From positions 248,001 to 312,000 of the forward strand of contig NZ_PYPS01000001.1 in NCBI RefSeq assembly GCF_003027925.1: a stretch of DNA of 64,000 nucleotides, written 5' to 3'. A program made the translations under genes and the position numbers. Numbering within the stretch: position 1 is the stretch's first letter; each line of letters starts with the position of its first letter. The stretch comes from Micromonospora sp. RP3T (GTDB taxonomy: Bacteria; Actinomycetota; Actinomycetes; Mycobacteriales; Micromonosporaceae). This document shows, one piece after another, positions 8,094 through 17,388 of this stretch. A model generated the notes under the pieces. The model worked only from the letters and a program-made list of their open reading frames with translations. It made no database searches and was not told the DNA's origin.

Positions 8094-8109
8094 CCCGCGA
8101 AGCGGGTTT
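8093..8109 (+). terminator. Short hairpin with TTT after the thioesterase gene
   Basis: ACCCGC-gaa-GCGGGT followed by TTG, directly after the TGA. A six-pair stem makes it a modest intrinsic terminator candidate. Confidence 0.4.
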
Positions 8110-8140
8110 GCCCGGTGAGCCGCCTGGATAGATTCAGGCA

Positions 8141-8893
8141 ATGCTGGGCCTACCCGCGCACGTGACCGCGTGTCTCTTCGATCTCGACGGGGTGCTGACG
8201 CAGACCGCCAAGGTGCACAACGCCGCCTGGGCCGAGACGTTCGACGCGCTCCTGCGACGCCGGTCCGCCGAAACCGGCGAGCCGTTCCGCCCGTTCGACA
8301 GCGGACCGGACTACAACCGGTACGTGGACGGAAAACCGCGTGCCGACGGAGTGCGATCGTTCCTGGCCTCCCGGGGCATCACGCTGCCCGAGGGCACCCC
8401 CGACGACCCGCCGGACGCCGACACCGTCAACGGCGTCGGCAACCGCAAGAACGTCGTCCTGCTCCAGCGCATCGCGCACGACGGCGTCGAGGTCTACGAC
8501 GGCTCGGTGCGCTACCTGGAGGCCGCCACCGCGGCCGGGCTGCGCCGGGCGGTCGTCTCGGCCAGCGCCAACTGCGAGGCCGTGGTGCACGCCGCCGGGC
8601 TGGACCGGTGGCTGGAGGCACGGGTCGACGGCGTGGTCGCCCGGCAACGCGGTCTCCAGGGCAAACCGCACCCGGACACGTTCGCCGAAGGCGCGCGGAT
8701 GCTCGGCGTCGAGCCGGCGAACGCCGCCGTCTTCGAGGACGCGCTCGCCGGGGTGGCCGCCGGCCGGGCCGGCGGCTTCGGGTACGTGATCGGCGTGGAC
8801 CGGGTCGGCCAGGCCGATGAGCTGCGCGCGCACGGCGCCGACGTGGTGGTCACCGACCTCGCCGAGCTGCTGACCACGGAGTCGGCCCCGTGA
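8141..8893 (+). CDS. Beta-phosphoglucomutase-family HAD hydrolase
   Basis: 250 residues with HAD motif I LFDLDGVL (nucleophile Asp14, acid Asp16), a helical cap, motif II in AVVSASANC, the Lys-bearing [12 protein letters not shown] segment (motif III) and motif [15 protein letters not shown]. In this family the enzyme converts beta-glucose 1-phosphate to glucose 6-phosphate. The stop overlaps the GTG start of the GH65 gene (GTGA), so the phosphorylase product is handed directly to this mutase. The long [18 protein letters not shown] cap sequence is typical of the subgroup found beside GH65. Confidence 0.87.
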   Translation: MLGLPAHVTACLFDLDGVLTQTAKVHNAAWAETFDALLRRRSAETGEPFRPFDSGPDYNRYVDGKPRADGVRSFLASRGITLPEGTPDDPPDADTVNGVGNRKNVVLLQRIAHDGVEVYDGSVRYLEAATAAGLRRAVVSASANCEAVVHAAGLDRWLEARVDGVVARQRGLQGKPHPDTFAEGARMLGVEPANAAVFEDALAGVAAGRAGGFGYVIGVDRVGQADELRAHGADVVVTDLAELLTTESAP

Positions 8894-11262
8894 TCCGGGA
8901 ACGGTCGTACCCGGTCGAGCCCTGGCACGTCCGCGAGGTCCGCCTCGACATGGACGTGCTGGCCCAGTCCGAGTCCGTCCTCGCGCTCTCCAACGGCCAC
9001 ATCGGGCTGCGCGGCAACCTCGACGAGGGTGAGCCGCACGGCCTGCCCGGCACGTACCTGAACTCGTTCTACGAGCTGCGTCCGCTGCCGTACGCGGAGG
9101 CCGGCTTCGGCTTCCCCGAGTCCGGGCAGACCATCGTCAACGTCACCAACGGCAAGCTGATCCGGCTGCTGGTCGACGACGAACCGCTCGACGTCCGCTA
9201 CGGCGAGCTGATCGACCACGAGCGGGTCCTCGACCTGCGCGCCGGCACGCTCCAGCGGGAGGTGCACTGGCGGTCCCCGGCCGGCCGCGAGGTCAAGGTC
9301 CGCAGCACCCGGCTGGTGTCGTTCACCCAGCGTTCGGTGGCCGCGATCAGCTACGAGGTGGAGGCGGTCGACGGGCCGCTGCGGCTGATCCTCCAGTCCG
9401 AGCTGGTGGCGAACGAGTCACTGCCGCCGCAGAGCCGGGACCCCCGGGTCGCCGCCGTGCTGGAGTCGCCGTTGCTGGCGGAGGAGGAGCTGACCACCGA
9501 CGACGGCGGCCTGCTCATCCACCGCACCAAGGTCAGCGGCCTGCGGGTCGCCGCCGCCATGGGCCACGACGTGCACGGCCCGGAACGCACCACCATCGAG
9601 TCCGAGGGGTACGAGGACTGGGTCCGCACCACAGTCGGCTGCGTGCTCAAGCCCGGCGAGAAGCTGCGGGTGATCAAGTACCTCACGTACGGCTGGTCCA
9701 GCCGACGGTCCCTGCCGGCGCTGCGCGACCAGGTCGGCGCCGCGCTCGCCGCCGCCCGGATGGACGGCTGGGACGGGCTGCGCCGGGCGCAGCGGGAATA
9801 CCTGGACGCGTTCTGGGACGCCGCCGACGTCCGGGTCGAGGGCGACCCGGAGGTGCAGCAGGCGGTCCGCTTCGGTCTCTTCCACGTGCTCCAGGCCGGC
9901 GCCCGCGCGGAACGCCGGCCGATCTCCGCCAAGGGCCTGACCGGTCCCGGGTACGACGGCCACGCGTTCTGGGACACCGAGATGTTCGTGCTGCCGGTGC
10001 TCACCTACACCCAGCCGGGCGCGGTGAAGCACGCGTTGCAGTGGCGCTACGACACGCTGGCCCAGGCGCAGGAGCGGGCCCGCACGTTGAACCTCGAAGG
10101 CGCGGCGTTCCCGTGGCGCACCATCGAGGGGCCGGAGTCGTCGGCGTACTGGCCGGCCGGCACCGCCGCGTTCCACATCGCCGCCGACGTCGCCGACGCG
10201 CTGCGCCGCTACGTGCTGGTCACCGGCGACGAGGCGCTGGAGCGGGAGATCGGGCTGGAACTGCTCGTCGAGACCGCCCGGCTGTGGCGCTCGCTCGGCC
10301 ACCACGACCGCGCCGGCCGGTTCCACATCGACGGGGTGACCGGCCCGGACGAGTACACCGCGGTGAAGAACGACAACGTCTACACCAACCTGATGGCGCA
10401 GCGGAACCTGCTCACCGCCGCCGACTGCGCGATGCGCTACCGCGACCAGGCGATGGACCTCGGCGTCACCGAGGAGGAGGCGGCCGCCTGGCGGGACGCC
10501 GCGAACGACATGCACGTCCCGTACGACTCGGACATCGACGTGCACGAGCAGGTGGAGGGCTTCACCAGGTTGCAGGAGTGGGACTTCGAGCACACGCCGC
10601 CGGAGAAGTACCCGCTGCTGCTGCACTACCCGTACTTCGACCTGTACCGCAAGCAGGTGGTGAAGCAGGCCGACCTGGTGCTGGCCATGCACTGGCGGGG
10701 CGACGCGTTCAGCGCCGCCGAGAAGCTGCGTAACTTCACCTACTACGAGCGCCGCACCGTCCGGGACTCGTCGCTGAGCGCCTGCACGCAGGCGGTGCTC
10801 GCGGCCGAGGTGGGCTTTCCCGAGTTGGCCCACCGCTACCTGCGCGAGGCCGCGCTGATGGACCTGCACGACCTGAACGAGAACACCCGCGACGGGGTGC
10901 ACATGGCGTCCCTGGCCGGCGCCTGGATCGCGTTGGTCGCCGGCTTCGGCGGGCTGCGCGACCACGACGGGACGCTGTCCTTCACGCCCCGGCTCTCCAG
11001 CCGGCTCAGCCGCCTGGAGTTCTCGTTGCAGTGGCGGTCGATGCGGCTGCGGGTCGACGTCCGACCGCACCAGACCACGTACTCGCTGCGCAACGGCGGC
11101 CCGGACACGGTGCTGGACCTGCTGCACCACGGCGAGCCGCTGCGGGTCACCTGCGCCCGGCCGGTCACCGTGCCGGTGCCGCCCGCGCACCCGGCCGGGT
11201 CGCAGCCGGAGCAGCCGCCGGGTCGGGCGCCGCTGATGCACCTGCCGGAGCACGCCGGCTGA
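8890..11262 (+). CDS. Glycoside hydrolase family 65 disaccharide phosphorylase
   Basis: 790 residues in the GH65 order: N-terminal beta-sandwich ([19 protein letters not shown]), linker, catalytic (alpha/alpha)6 barrel with [16 protein letters not shown] and the general acid Glu488 in [13 protein letters not shown], and the C-terminal jelly-roll ([18 protein letters not shown]). Such enzymes phosphorolyse alpha-linked glucose disaccharides (maltose, trehalose, kojibiose or nigerose) giving beta-glucose 1-phosphate; coupling with the mutase upstream supports this. The exact disaccharide cannot be assigned by eye. GTG start in a 4-base overlap. A strong hairpin follows at 11265-11300. Confidence 0.9.
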   Translation: MIRERSYPVEPWHVREVRLDMDVLAQSESVLALSNGHIGLRGNLDEGEPHGLPGTYLNSFYELRPLPYAEAGFGFPESGQTIVNVTNGKLIRLLVDDEPLDVRYGELIDHERVLDLRAGTLQREVHWRSPAGREVKVRSTRLVSFTQRSVAAISYEVEAVDGPLRLILQSELVANESLPPQSRDPRVAAVLESPLLAEEELTTDDGGLLIHRTKVSGLRVAAAMGHDVHGPERTTIESEGYEDWVRTTVGCVLKPGEKLRVIKYLTYGWSSRRSLPALRDQVGAALAAARMDGWDGLRRAQREYLDAFWDAADVRVEGDPEVQQAVRFGLFHVLQAGARAERRPISAKGLTGPGYDGHAFWDTEMFVLPVLTYTQPGAVKHALQWRYDTLAQAQERARTLNLEGAAFPWRTIEGPESSAYWPAGTAAFHIAADVADALRRYVLVTGDEALEREIGLELLVETARLWRSLGHHDRAGRFHIDGVTGPDEYTAVKNDNVYTNLMAQRNLLTAADCAMRYRDQAMDLGVTEEEAAAWRDAANDMHVPYDSDIDVHEQVEGFTRLQEWDFEHTPPEKYPLLLHYPYFDLYRKQVVKQADLVLAMHWRGDAFSAAEKLRNFTYYERRTVRDSSLSACTQAVLAAEVGFPELAHRYLREAALMDLHDLNENTRDGVHMASLAGAWIALVAGFGGLRDHDGTLSFTPRLSSRLSRLEFSLQWRSMRLRVDVRPHQTTYSLRNGGPDTVLDLLHHGEPLRVTCARPVTVPVPPAHPAGSQPEQPPGRAPLMHLPEHAG

Positions 11263-11264
11263 GG

Positions 11265-11300
11265 CCGCGCGGACCCGCCCCGGCGGGCGGGACCGCGCGG
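11265..11300. terminator. Bidirectional terminator between converging genes
   Basis: Near-perfect 16-bp stem: CCGCGCGG-a-CCCGCCC pairs with GGGCGGG-a-CCGCGCGG around a CGGC loop, between the stops at 11262 and 11311 of genes facing each other. Confidence 0.7.
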
Positions 11301-11310
11301 TCCGCGTACC

Positions 11311-11490
11311 TCAGAACTGGCGACCGTTCGACGGACGCCCGCCGGCGTCGCGCGGCGCGACCGCCCGCGGGTCCTCGGGGGTACGCGCCGACGCGGCCCG
11401 GTCGGCCCACTCCGGCGAGCCCTCCAGCTCCTGTTCGCGACGCTTCTGGTCGGTGAGTTCCCGGTCTCGCTCCCGGTCCTGTTTCGCCAT
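11311..11490 (-). CDS. Small charged hypothetical protein
   Basis: 59 residues, strongly charged N-terminal half (KQDRERDRELTDQKRREQELEG) predicted helical, then a Pro/Arg-rich disordered tail. ATG 11490 is preceded by GAGGA at about seven bases. Lies 62 bases downstream of the thioredoxin gene on the same strand and could be in its transcript. I do not recognise a family. Confidence 0.6.
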   Translation of the reverse strand: MAKQDRERDRELTDQKRREQELEGSPEWADRAASARTPEDPRAVAPRDAGGRPSNGRQF

Positions 11491-11552
11491 CGGAGATCCT
11501 CGCGATCGGTCGGGGTCCGTGGTCACGCCGCGCGTTCCCGCCCGGGCGGGGC

Positions 11553-11900
11553 TCAACCGTCCAGGTGGCGGGCGAAGCTCTGGCGGAGGTGGTTCTTCGG
11601 CCGGGAACCGACGATCGAGCCGACCACCTCGCCGTCGCGGAAGACCAGCATGGTCGGCGCGGACATCACCCGGTGGGCCCGCGCGGCGGCCGGGTTCTCG
11701 TCGATGTTCAGGGTGACGAAGCGCAGCGCGTCGCCGAACTCCTCGGCCAACTCGGCCAGGTGCGTCGAGACCACCCGGCAGGGCGGGCACCACTCGGCCC
11801 AGAAGTCGACCACCACCGGTCGGTCGGCGGCCAGCACCGTCGCCGCGAACGTGGCGTCGGTGACCGTGGTCAGTCGGCCGGTCTGCGTGTCCTGAGGCAT
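11553..11900 (-). CDS. Thioredoxin
   Basis: 115 residues, a single thioredoxin fold without signal peptide. Active site WCPPC (Cys38, Cys41) in VVVDFWAEWCPPC, cis-Pro in SAPTMLVF, and C-terminal GEVVGSIVG. The Pro-Pro pair between the cysteines, rather than Gly-Pro, alters the redox potential in related proteins. It overlaps the 3' end of the MerR gene by 31 bases and is therefore probably translated from the same message. Confidence 0.9.
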   Translation of the reverse strand: MPQDTQTGRLTTVTDATFAATVLAADRPVVVDFWAEWCPPCRVVSTHLAELAEEFGDALRFVTLNIDENPAAARAHRVMSAPTMLVFRDGEVVGSIVGSRPKNHLRQSFARHLDG

Positions 11901-12262
11901 GTTTCCTCCCGTTGGGCGATCGCGTGGGCGAGTTGGTCGTGCAGGCGGCGGCGGACCGCGCCGAGCCGGTCGAGGTAGTCGTCCACCTCGGCGAGCTTGC
12001 GTCGCAGCACCGCCACCGAGTCCGGGCAGACGTCGCCGGAGTGGTGCCCGGCACGCAGGCAGGCGACGAACGGACGGATGTCGTCCAGCCCGAAGCCGAT
12101 CGCCAGCAGGGACCGGATCTCGTGCACGACGCGCAGCTCCGCCTCGTCGTACATTCGGTAGCCGTTGGCGGACCGGCGTGGCCGGACCAGCCCCTGACTC
12201 TCGTAGTAGCGCAGCGTGCGGGCGCTCGTACCGGCCCGTTCCGCCAGCTCCCCGATCCGCAT
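11870..12262 (-). CDS. MerR-family transcriptional regulator
   Basis: 130 residues: N-terminal MerR winged helix (MRIGELAERAGTSARTLRYYESQGLVRPRRSANGYRMY), a dimerisation coiled coil, and a short C-terminal part with two Cys (Cys88-type in FVACLRAGH and in DVCPDSVAV) that could sense thiol stress or metal. It leads the thioredoxin gene, with which it overlaps by 31 bases, consistent with redox-responsive control of that gene. Ligand not determined. Confidence 0.87.
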   Translation of the reverse strand: MRIGELAERAGTSARTLRYYESQGLVRPRRSANGYRMYDEAELRVVHEIRSLLAIGFGLDDIRPFVACLRAGHHSGDVCPDSVAVLRRKLAEVDDYLDRLGAVRRRLHDQLAHAIAQREETCLRTRRPAD

Positions 12263-12362
12263 CCGTGCCCCCGCCCGCCGTCCGTCCCTCGCCCGCCGAC
12301 GCTAAACCTTGTCGCCGACGTCAAGGCAACCCACGCGCCCCCGTCCCTCCCCGCTGTCTCCT

Positions 12363-12425
12363 CGGCGATCATGAAGTTGGCGGGGTGGGGGAGCGCTCTC
12401 CCGGCCGCCAACTTCATGATCGCCG
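12363..12425. repeat. Perfect 21-bp intergenic inverted repeat (GATCATGAAGTTGG type)
   Basis: Arms 12363-12383 and 12405-12425 are perfect reverse complements (core GATCATGAAGTTGGC) around a 21-base loop containing GAGCGCTC. It sits between the divergent MerR and hydrolase genes. Its ends resemble the elements at 38188-38256 and 45190-45241. Confidence 0.8.
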
Positions 12426-12460
12426 GGGGGCGGGGTATGCCGGGGACGGAGGTGAGGGGT

Positions 12461-13114
12461 GTGCGTGAGGTTTCGGTACCGGTGGTGGAGGGCGGGCTCA
12501 CCGGGGACGTCTCCGTTCCGTCCGGGGCCGGTGGGGTGGTGCTGTTCGCCCACGGGAGCGGCAGTTCCCGGCACAGCCCGCGCAACGTGGCGGTGGGTCG
12601 GGCGCTCAACGCGCGCGGACTGGCCACCGTGCTCGTCGACCTGTTGACGGTCGACGAGGAGGCCCGGGACGAGGTCACCGCCGAGCTGCGCTTCGACATC
12701 GGGATGCTCGCCGAACGGCTGGCCGGCATCATCGACTGGATGGGCGCCGACCCGGAGCTGGGACGCCTGCCGTTCGGGCTGTTCGGCGCCAGCACCGGCG
12801 CGGCCGCCGCCCTGGTCGCCGCCGCGGCCCGCCCGGACCGGGTGGGCGCGGTGGTCTCCCGGGGCGGCCGGCCGGACCTGGCCGGCAGCTCACTGACCGC
12901 GGTACGCGCACCCACGCTGCTGCTCGTCGGCGGGCTGGACGAGCAGGTGATCACGCTCAACGAGCGGGCGCGGGACGAGCTGGGCGAGGTGGCGGAGCTG
13001 CGGATCGTGCCGGGCGCCACCCACCTCTTCGAGGAGCCCGGCACGCTGGAGCAGGTGGCCGACCAGGCCGGCGCCTGGTTCGTCGCCCACCTGCGCCACC
13101 CGCATCCGGCCTGA
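12461..13114 (+). CDS. Dienelactone-hydrolase-like alpha/beta hydrolase
   Basis: 217 residues. Oxyanion region VVLFAHGSGSSRHSPRN, nucleophile elbow GASTG with Ser111, acid Asp160 in LLVGGLDEQV, and His188 in PGATHLFEE form a complete triad. Proteins of this subgroup often sit beside phosphoribosyltransferases or stress genes; here it stands alone. GTG 12461 is chosen because GGAGG lies eight bases upstream; ATG 12437 or GTG 12452 are possible, but starts further upstream would put the inverted repeat into the protein. Substrate unknown. Confidence 0.8.
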   Translation: MREVSVPVVEGGLTGDVSVPSGAGGVVLFAHGSGSSRHSPRNVAVGRALNARGLATVLVDLLTVDEEARDEVTAELRFDIGMLAERLAGIIDWMGADPELGRLPFGLFGASTGAAAALVAAAARPDRVGAVVSRGGRPDLAGSSLTAVRAPTLLLVGGLDEQVITLNERARDELGEVAELRIVPGATHLFEEPGTLEQVADQAGAWFVAHLRHPHPA

Positions 13115-13214
13115 GCCGAGCGACGCCCAGGGCTGCCGGCGTCGGCGGCGTGGGTGTCGGACAAGCCTTCGAGGGGCGGCGGCCGGTGGCACGGCGTGGC
13201 CGGGGCCAGCCGGG

Positions 13215-14438
13215 TCAGCCGGTGGCGTCCACGCCGGCGGCTCGCGTGGTTCCGCCGGACCGGTGCCGCTGCACGGTGTCGAGCACCCGCCAGAGCACCG
13301 CGGCGATCGGCACCGAGACGAACGCGCCGGCGACGCCGGCGATGAGCGTGCCGGCGGTGACCACCACCAGGATGACCGCCGGGTGCAGTTGCACCTGTCG
13401 ACGCATCACGAGCGGCTCCAGCAGGTTGCCCTCGATCTGCTGCACCGCGATCACCGCCGCCAGCGTGAGCAGGGCGGTGGTCGGGCCGTTCGCGGCCAGC
13501 GCGACGAGCACTGCCACCGCCCCGGCCACGGTGGCGCCGATGATCGGCACGAAACCGCCGAGGAACGTGATCAGCGCGAGCGGCAGTGCCAGCGGGACGC
13601 GCAGCACGACCAGCGCCAGCCCGATGCCGATGGCGTCGATCGCCGCGATGATCATCGTGCCCCGGCTGTACGCGCCGAGCGTCCGCCAGCCGGCCCGGCC
13701 GGCCTCGGCGGTCACGTCGCGACGCGGCCCGGTCATCCGGCGCAGCACCCAGTGCCACATCGACCGGCCGTCCTTGAGCAGGAAGAAGAGGAGGACCAGG
13801 CCGAGCAGCAGCGCGCCGGCCACCTCGGCGACCTTCTGCGCGCCGGCGACCGGGTCGGGGGCGCCGGCGCTGACGCCCTGCCGGATCTGCTCGACCAACT
13901 TGTCGAGCTGCTGGTCGCTGACCGGCAGCGTGGACGTGACGAAGTCACGGCTGCGTTGCAGGCCCTCGTCGAGTTGCTGGCTCAGCTCGCCGAACTGACT
14001 GGCGGTCAGGTTCCAGACCAGGATGCCGGCGCCGGCCAGCACCCCGAGCAGCAGCAGGACGGTGAGCAGCGCGGCCGGCGCGGCCGGCACCCGGAGCCGG
14101 CGCAGCCGCACCAGCACCGGGTCGAGCAGCGCGGTGAGGAACAGCGTGCCGGCCAACGCCACGGCCAGCGGCGCCAGCAGCACCGCGACCTTCCCGAGCA
14201 GCCACAGCCCGGCGGCCACCACCAGGAGGCAGAGGCTCCAGGTGACCGCCGTGCGCACCGGCCAGGGCAGCCCCGCCCACGTCTGCCGGGGCCCCACCCG
14301 CGCCGGCTCGGCATGAGCATGCTCGGCATGGGCCGCCTGGGCCTGGGCCGGCTCGGGATGGGCCGGCTCGGAGCGGGTCGGGTCGAACCGGGCCCCGGCG
14401 GGGCGTGCCGGGTCGGGCGTGCCAGCGTCGTCGTCCAC
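13215..14438 (-). CDS. AI-2E/PerM-family transporter
   Basis: 407 residues. A disordered N-terminus rich in Ala/Glu/His/Pro (about 60 residues with EPAHPEPAQ-type repeats) precedes about eight membrane segments in the AI-2E (PF01594) arrangement: two helices, the amphipathic SQFGELSQQLDEGLQRS region, then LLLGLVLLFFLLKDG, the conserved FLGGFVPIIGATVAG and the IEGNLLEPLVMRRQVQLHPAV motif. The family includes permeases for autoinducer-2 or Na+/H+ exchange; the substrate here is unknown. GTG 14438 is chosen because AGGAGG lies four to five bases upstream, rather than ATG 14501. Confidence 0.82.
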   Translation of the reverse strand: MDDDAGTPDPARPAGARFDPTRSEPAHPEPAQAQAAHAEHAHAEPARVGPRQTWAGLPWPVRTAVTWSLCLLVVAAGLWLLGKVAVLLAPLAVALAGTLFLTALLDPVLVRLRRLRVPAAPAALLTVLLLLGVLAGAGILVWNLTASQFGELSQQLDEGLQRSRDFVTSTLPVSDQQLDKLVEQIRQGVSAGAPDPVAGAQKVAEVAGALLLGLVLLFFLLKDGRSMWHWVLRRMTGPRRDVTAEAGRAGWRTLGAYSRGTMIIAAIDAIGIGLALVVLRVPLALPLALITFLGGFVPIIGATVAGAVAVLVALAANGPTTALLTLAAVIAVQQIEGNLLEPLVMRRQVQLHPAVILVVVTAGTLIAGVAGAFVSVPIAAVLWRVLDTVQRHRSGGTTRAAGVDATG

Positions 14439-14567
14439 GTCGCCTCCTCGATCGTGGCCGTTGGTACCCGACCCGGCGGAATCCGACACCCGGGCCGTCA
14501 TCGCCCGCCCGGTGTTTGCCACCCCGGCCCCGGGGAAGGCTTTCAAGGTACCGAAGGGAGATGCGAC

Positions 14568-14750
14568 ATGAGTGACTTCATGGACAAGGCCCGAGACTTC
14601 GCTGACAAGCACGACAAGCAGGTCGACCAGGGCATCGAGAAGGCCGGCGACATGGCCGACAAGCGCACCGGCGGCAAGTACGACCAGCAGATCGACAAGG
14701 GCGTCGACATGGCGCAGCAGCGCACCGGCGAGGGCGACACCGGACGCTGA
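14568..14750 (+). CDS. MT0933-like antitoxin-family small protein
   Basis: 60 residues, all helical and charged, with repeated heptad-like units (DKARDFADKHDKQVDQGIEK, then DQQIDKGVDMAQQRTG). Matches the MT0933_antitox family (Rv0909-like). In mycobacteria that protein is paired with a toxin, but no toxin gene is adjacent here, so a general stress role is equally likely. ATG 14568 follows GAAGGGAG at seven bases; a strong terminator follows. Confidence 0.8.
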   Translation: MSDFMDKARDFADKHDKQVDQGIEKAGDMADKRTGGKYDQQIDKGVDMAQQRTGEGDTGR

Positions 14751-14762
14751 GCATCCGGACGA

Positions 14763-14801
14763 CGGATCCCGGGCCACCCCGAAGCGGGTGCCCGGGATCC
14801 G
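14763..14801 (+). terminator. Intrinsic terminator of the MT0933-like gene
   Basis: Perfect 12-bp stem CGGATCCCGGGC / GCCCGGGATCCG (14763-14774 with 14790-14801), with an additional ACCC/GGGT pairing inside the loop. Confidence 0.75.
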
Positions 14802-14879
14802 GCGTGTCCGGCGCGTGTTCCGGGCCGCCGCCGACCCCGGGCAGCGGGACCCGTCGGCGGCGGGAGCCCGGCGGGCCGC

Positions 14880-15293
14880 TCAGTCGGGCAGGCTGCCCAG
14901 CAGGCGGGTCACCGCGATCTCCAGCACCACCCGTTCCGGGTTCGGGCGCGGCGTGCGGTAGCGCTCGGCGTACCGGCGCTCGGCCTCGGCCACCGACTGC
15001 GCGTCACGACGCACCACCGCCCGGCCCTCCACGGTCAACCACCAGCGGCCGTCGACCTGGCACACCGCGACCGGCGTGCCCGCCGGCCCCGCGCCCGCCA
15101 CGTGCCGCGCCTTCGCCGAACCGCCCGAGGTGATCACGCGGGCCAGGCCGGCGTCCGGATCGAAGGTCACCCCGACCGGTACGACGTGCGGCGTGCCGTC
15201 GGCGCGCAATGTGGTCAACGTGGCGAGGTGCCGGTCGGCGAAGAAGCGCGCGACCCGCCCGTCGTGCGGGTCCAACCCGTGCCGCCCAGCCAT
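14880..15293 (-). CDS. PPOX-class (F420-dependent type) oxidoreductase
   Basis: 137-residue split-barrel protein: [29 protein letters not shown], the [14 protein letters not shown] strand-loop typical of the TIGR03618-like F420 group, and [21 protein letters not shown]. The length and single domain agree with F420- or flavin-dependent members of the pyridoxamine-phosphate-oxidase fold; cofactor choice is inferred from the subgroup, not proven. Substrate unknown. Monocistronic, facing the MT0933-like gene. Confidence 0.82.
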   Translation of the reverse strand: MAGRHGLDPHDGRVARFFADRHLATLTTLRADGTPHVVPVGVTFDPDAGLARVITSGGSAKARHVAGAGPAGTPVAVCQVDGRWWLTVEGRAVVRRDAQSVAEAERRYAERYRTPRPNPERVVLEIAVTRLLGSLPD

Positions 15294-15507
15294 GCCGTCT
15301 CCTCACTCGTCCCCGGGACCGATCATCACATGCCGAACCGGCGGCGCGCCGGACGACGAGACATACGCCATGTCCGATGTCCGAAGCAAGGCTGCCAGGT
15401 GTGCGCTTCTTCACGCCTAGGTGGACAGTGGGTGTACCGAACGCTTCATAAGGTGACCCCGTGTGCCCGCCGTCGCGGTGGGCGCCGTTCGAATCGGGGG
15501 AACCGTC

Positions 15508-17295
15508 GTGTCACTGTCCTACCGCCGTGTCGCCGTTCGCGGTGCCGGCCTGTTAGCCATGGTCCTGCTGGCCGGGGCCGCCGCCACACCCGTGCAGGCC
15601 GTCACCGGCGGTGCCGCCGTGACCGACGGCTCCTACGCCTTCGCCGCCAAGATCTCGATCGGTCCGGCCGACCGCTCGTGCAGCGGCGCGCTCGTCGATC
15701 CGTGGTGGGTGCTCACCGCCAAGAGCTGCTTCAGCTTCGACGGTCAGCCCGTCGTCGACGGCAAGCCGGCCCGGCCCACCACGGTCACCGTGGGGCGCTC
15801 CGACCTGACCACCTCGACCGGCGCCACGTCGTCGGCCTTCCGGGTCGTGCCGCACCCCGACCGCGACGTCGCGCTGGTGCGGCTGACCCGCCGGGTGGAC
15901 GTCGCGCCGGTGGCGCTCGGCACCGCGCCGGTCGTGGGCGAGCAGCTCACCGCCGCCGGCTTCGGTCGCACGGCCACCACCTGGGTGCCGGACCAACTGC
16001 ACACCGGGCCGTTCGAGGTGCAGAGCGTCGGCGCCGGCACGACCGGCATCCTCGGCACCGGCACAGCCGGCATCTGCCGGGGTGACCTGGGCGGCCCGAC
16101 CGTCCGCACGACCGGCGGCACGCCCCGGCTGGTCGGCCTGCACCACTCCTCCTGGCAGGGCGGCTGCCTCGCCGAGACGGAGACCCGCCGGGACGCGGTG
16201 GACACCCGGGTCGACGACCTCGGCCCGTGGCTCACCGCCACCATGCCGCAGGGGCCGGCCACCGACCAGTACGCCGACATCAACTTCCTCTACGTCTACG
16301 CCAACGGCGACATCGCGCCGCAGACGTTCCCGGCGACGTCGACCGGCGGGTTCGGCAGCCCGCTCGGTGTCTGGCGGGGCGGCGCCGGCGCGTACGCCAC
16401 GGACCGGGTGAAGGTCTTCAACGACGACTTCGACGGCGACGGCGTCGACGACCTCGCGGTCATGTCCACCACCACCGCCAACGCGTTCGCGCTGGACACG
16501 TTCGTCACCCGCCCGGACGGCACCCACGGCGCACCGGTCCGCTCCTGGACCTCGCCCAACTTCGGGCACCTGACCAGCATGAAGATGGCGTCGGGCGACA
16601 TCAACGGCGACGGCCGGGCCGACCTCACCGCCTTCTACGGCTACGCCAGCGGTGACGAGGCGTGGATCAACTGGCTCGCCCGGCCCGACGGCGGGTTCGA
16701 CGCGCCGATCGAGGCGTGGCGGGCGTCGAACTTCGGCAACTGGGCCAACACCAGCGTCTTCGCCGGTGACGTGACGGGTGACGGGCGGGCCGACGCCAGC
16801 CTCTTCTACGCGTACGCCAACGGCTCGATGGCGGCCATCACCTGGCCGGGGCAGGCGGACGGGAAGTTCGGCGCCGGCTACACCTCGTGGTCCGTCGCGG
16901 CGGACAAGGCGCCCGGCGCCCTCTCCACCCTGAAGATCGTCGACGGCGACTTCACCGGTGACGGGCGGGCCGACGTGGCCGCCCTCCAGACCAAGGACAA
17001 CAAGCTGCGCCTGCTGACCTGGACCGGCAAGCCCGACGGCAACTTCACCGACCCGGTCGAGTCGTGGTCGTCGTCGATCTTCGGGCAGTTCACCAGCATC
17101 AAGCTGGTCGGCGGCGACTACACCGGCGACCGGCGGGACGACCTGGCCGTCCTCTACAAGTACCCGGACAACGGGCTGGGCCTGCACACGTTCACCTCGA
17201 CGCCGACCGGCGGGTTCAACGTGCCGCTCGCCTCCTGGCGGGTCGGCTCGGGCGTCTACGGCTGGTGGCCGAGCATGCGGATGGACGGCGAGTAG
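15508..17295 (+). CDS. Secreted S1 (trypsin-like) pseudoprotease with FG-GAP repeats
   Basis: 595 residues. A signal peptide (about 31 residues, ending PVQA) releases a VTGG N-terminus like that of chymotrypsin-fold proteases. The protease-like domain spans about 32-245, but the usual Ala-Ala-His-Cys becomes TAKSCF (Ser73 for His) and the usual GDSGGP becomes GDLGGP (Leu194 for Ser); only Asp120 in DRDVAL remains. The rest carries five FG-GAP/VCBS blades with Ca-binding DxDxDG loops (DFDGDGVDD, GDINGDGRAD, GDVTGDGRAD, GDFTGDGRAD, GDYTGDRRDD). GTG 15508 follows GGGGGA. It is likely a non-catalytic extracellular binding protein. A terminator follows. Confidence 0.87.
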   Translation: MSLSYRRVAVRGAGLLAMVLLAGAAATPVQAVTGGAAVTDGSYAFAAKISIGPADRSCSGALVDPWWVLTAKSCFSFDGQPVVDGKPARPTTVTVGRSDLTTSTGATSSAFRVVPHPDRDVALVRLTRRVDVAPVALGTAPVVGEQLTAAGFGRTATTWVPDQLHTGPFEVQSVGAGTTGILGTGTAGICRGDLGGPTVRTTGGTPRLVGLHHSSWQGGCLAETETRRDAVDTRVDDLGPWLTATMPQGPATDQYADINFLYVYANGDIAPQTFPATSTGGFGSPLGVWRGGAGAYATDRVKVFNDDFDGDGVDDLAVMSTTTANAFALDTFVTRPDGTHGAPVRSWTSPNFGHLTSMKMASGDINGDGRADLTAFYGYASGDEAWINWLARPDGGFDAPIEAWRASNFGNWANTSVFAGDVTGDGRADASLFYAYANGSMAAITWPGQADGKFGAGYTSWSVAADKAPGALSTLKIVDGDFTGDGRADVAALQTKDNKLRLLTWTGKPDGNFTDPVESWSSSIFGQFTSIKLVGGDYTGDRRDDLAVLYKYPDNGLGLHTFTSTPTGGFNVPLASWRVGSGVYGWWPSMRMDGE

Positions 17296-17309
17296 GACCG
17301 ACCGGACGA

Positions 17310-17359
17310 GCCCCGGACCGGCGTCCCTCCGTTCCTGCGGAGCGGCGTCGGTCCGGGGC
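17310..17359 (+). terminator. Terminator after the pseudoprotease gene
   Basis: Perfect 11-bp arms GCCCCGGACCG (17310-17320) and CGGTCCGGGGC (17349-17359), about 15 bases after the stop; the 28-base loop is long for a terminator but GC-rich. Confidence 0.6.
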
Positions 17360-17388
17360 CGTTCCAGGGGTCGGGAGCCGGGTCAGGC

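Noticed and set aside
8890-11262. Trehalose- or maltose-specific naming of the GH65 enzyme
   Set aside because: GH65 specificity depends on a loop that I cannot assign by eye; only the family and phosphorolysis are supported.
11912-12460. Upstream extension of the alpha/beta hydrolase, including ATGAAGTTGGC start
   Set aside because: That ATG lies in the arm of the 21-bp inverted repeat, and the extension would cross the divergent MerR gene.
14568-14750. Complete toxin-antitoxin system around the MT0933-like protein
   Set aside because: No toxin-like gene adjoins it; the next genes are an AI-2E permease and a PPOX-class enzyme.
14439-14777. N-terminal extension of the AI-2E family protein
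   Set aside because: The residues before GTG 14438 are the antisense of the MT0933-like gene; AGGAGG sits just before GTG 14438.
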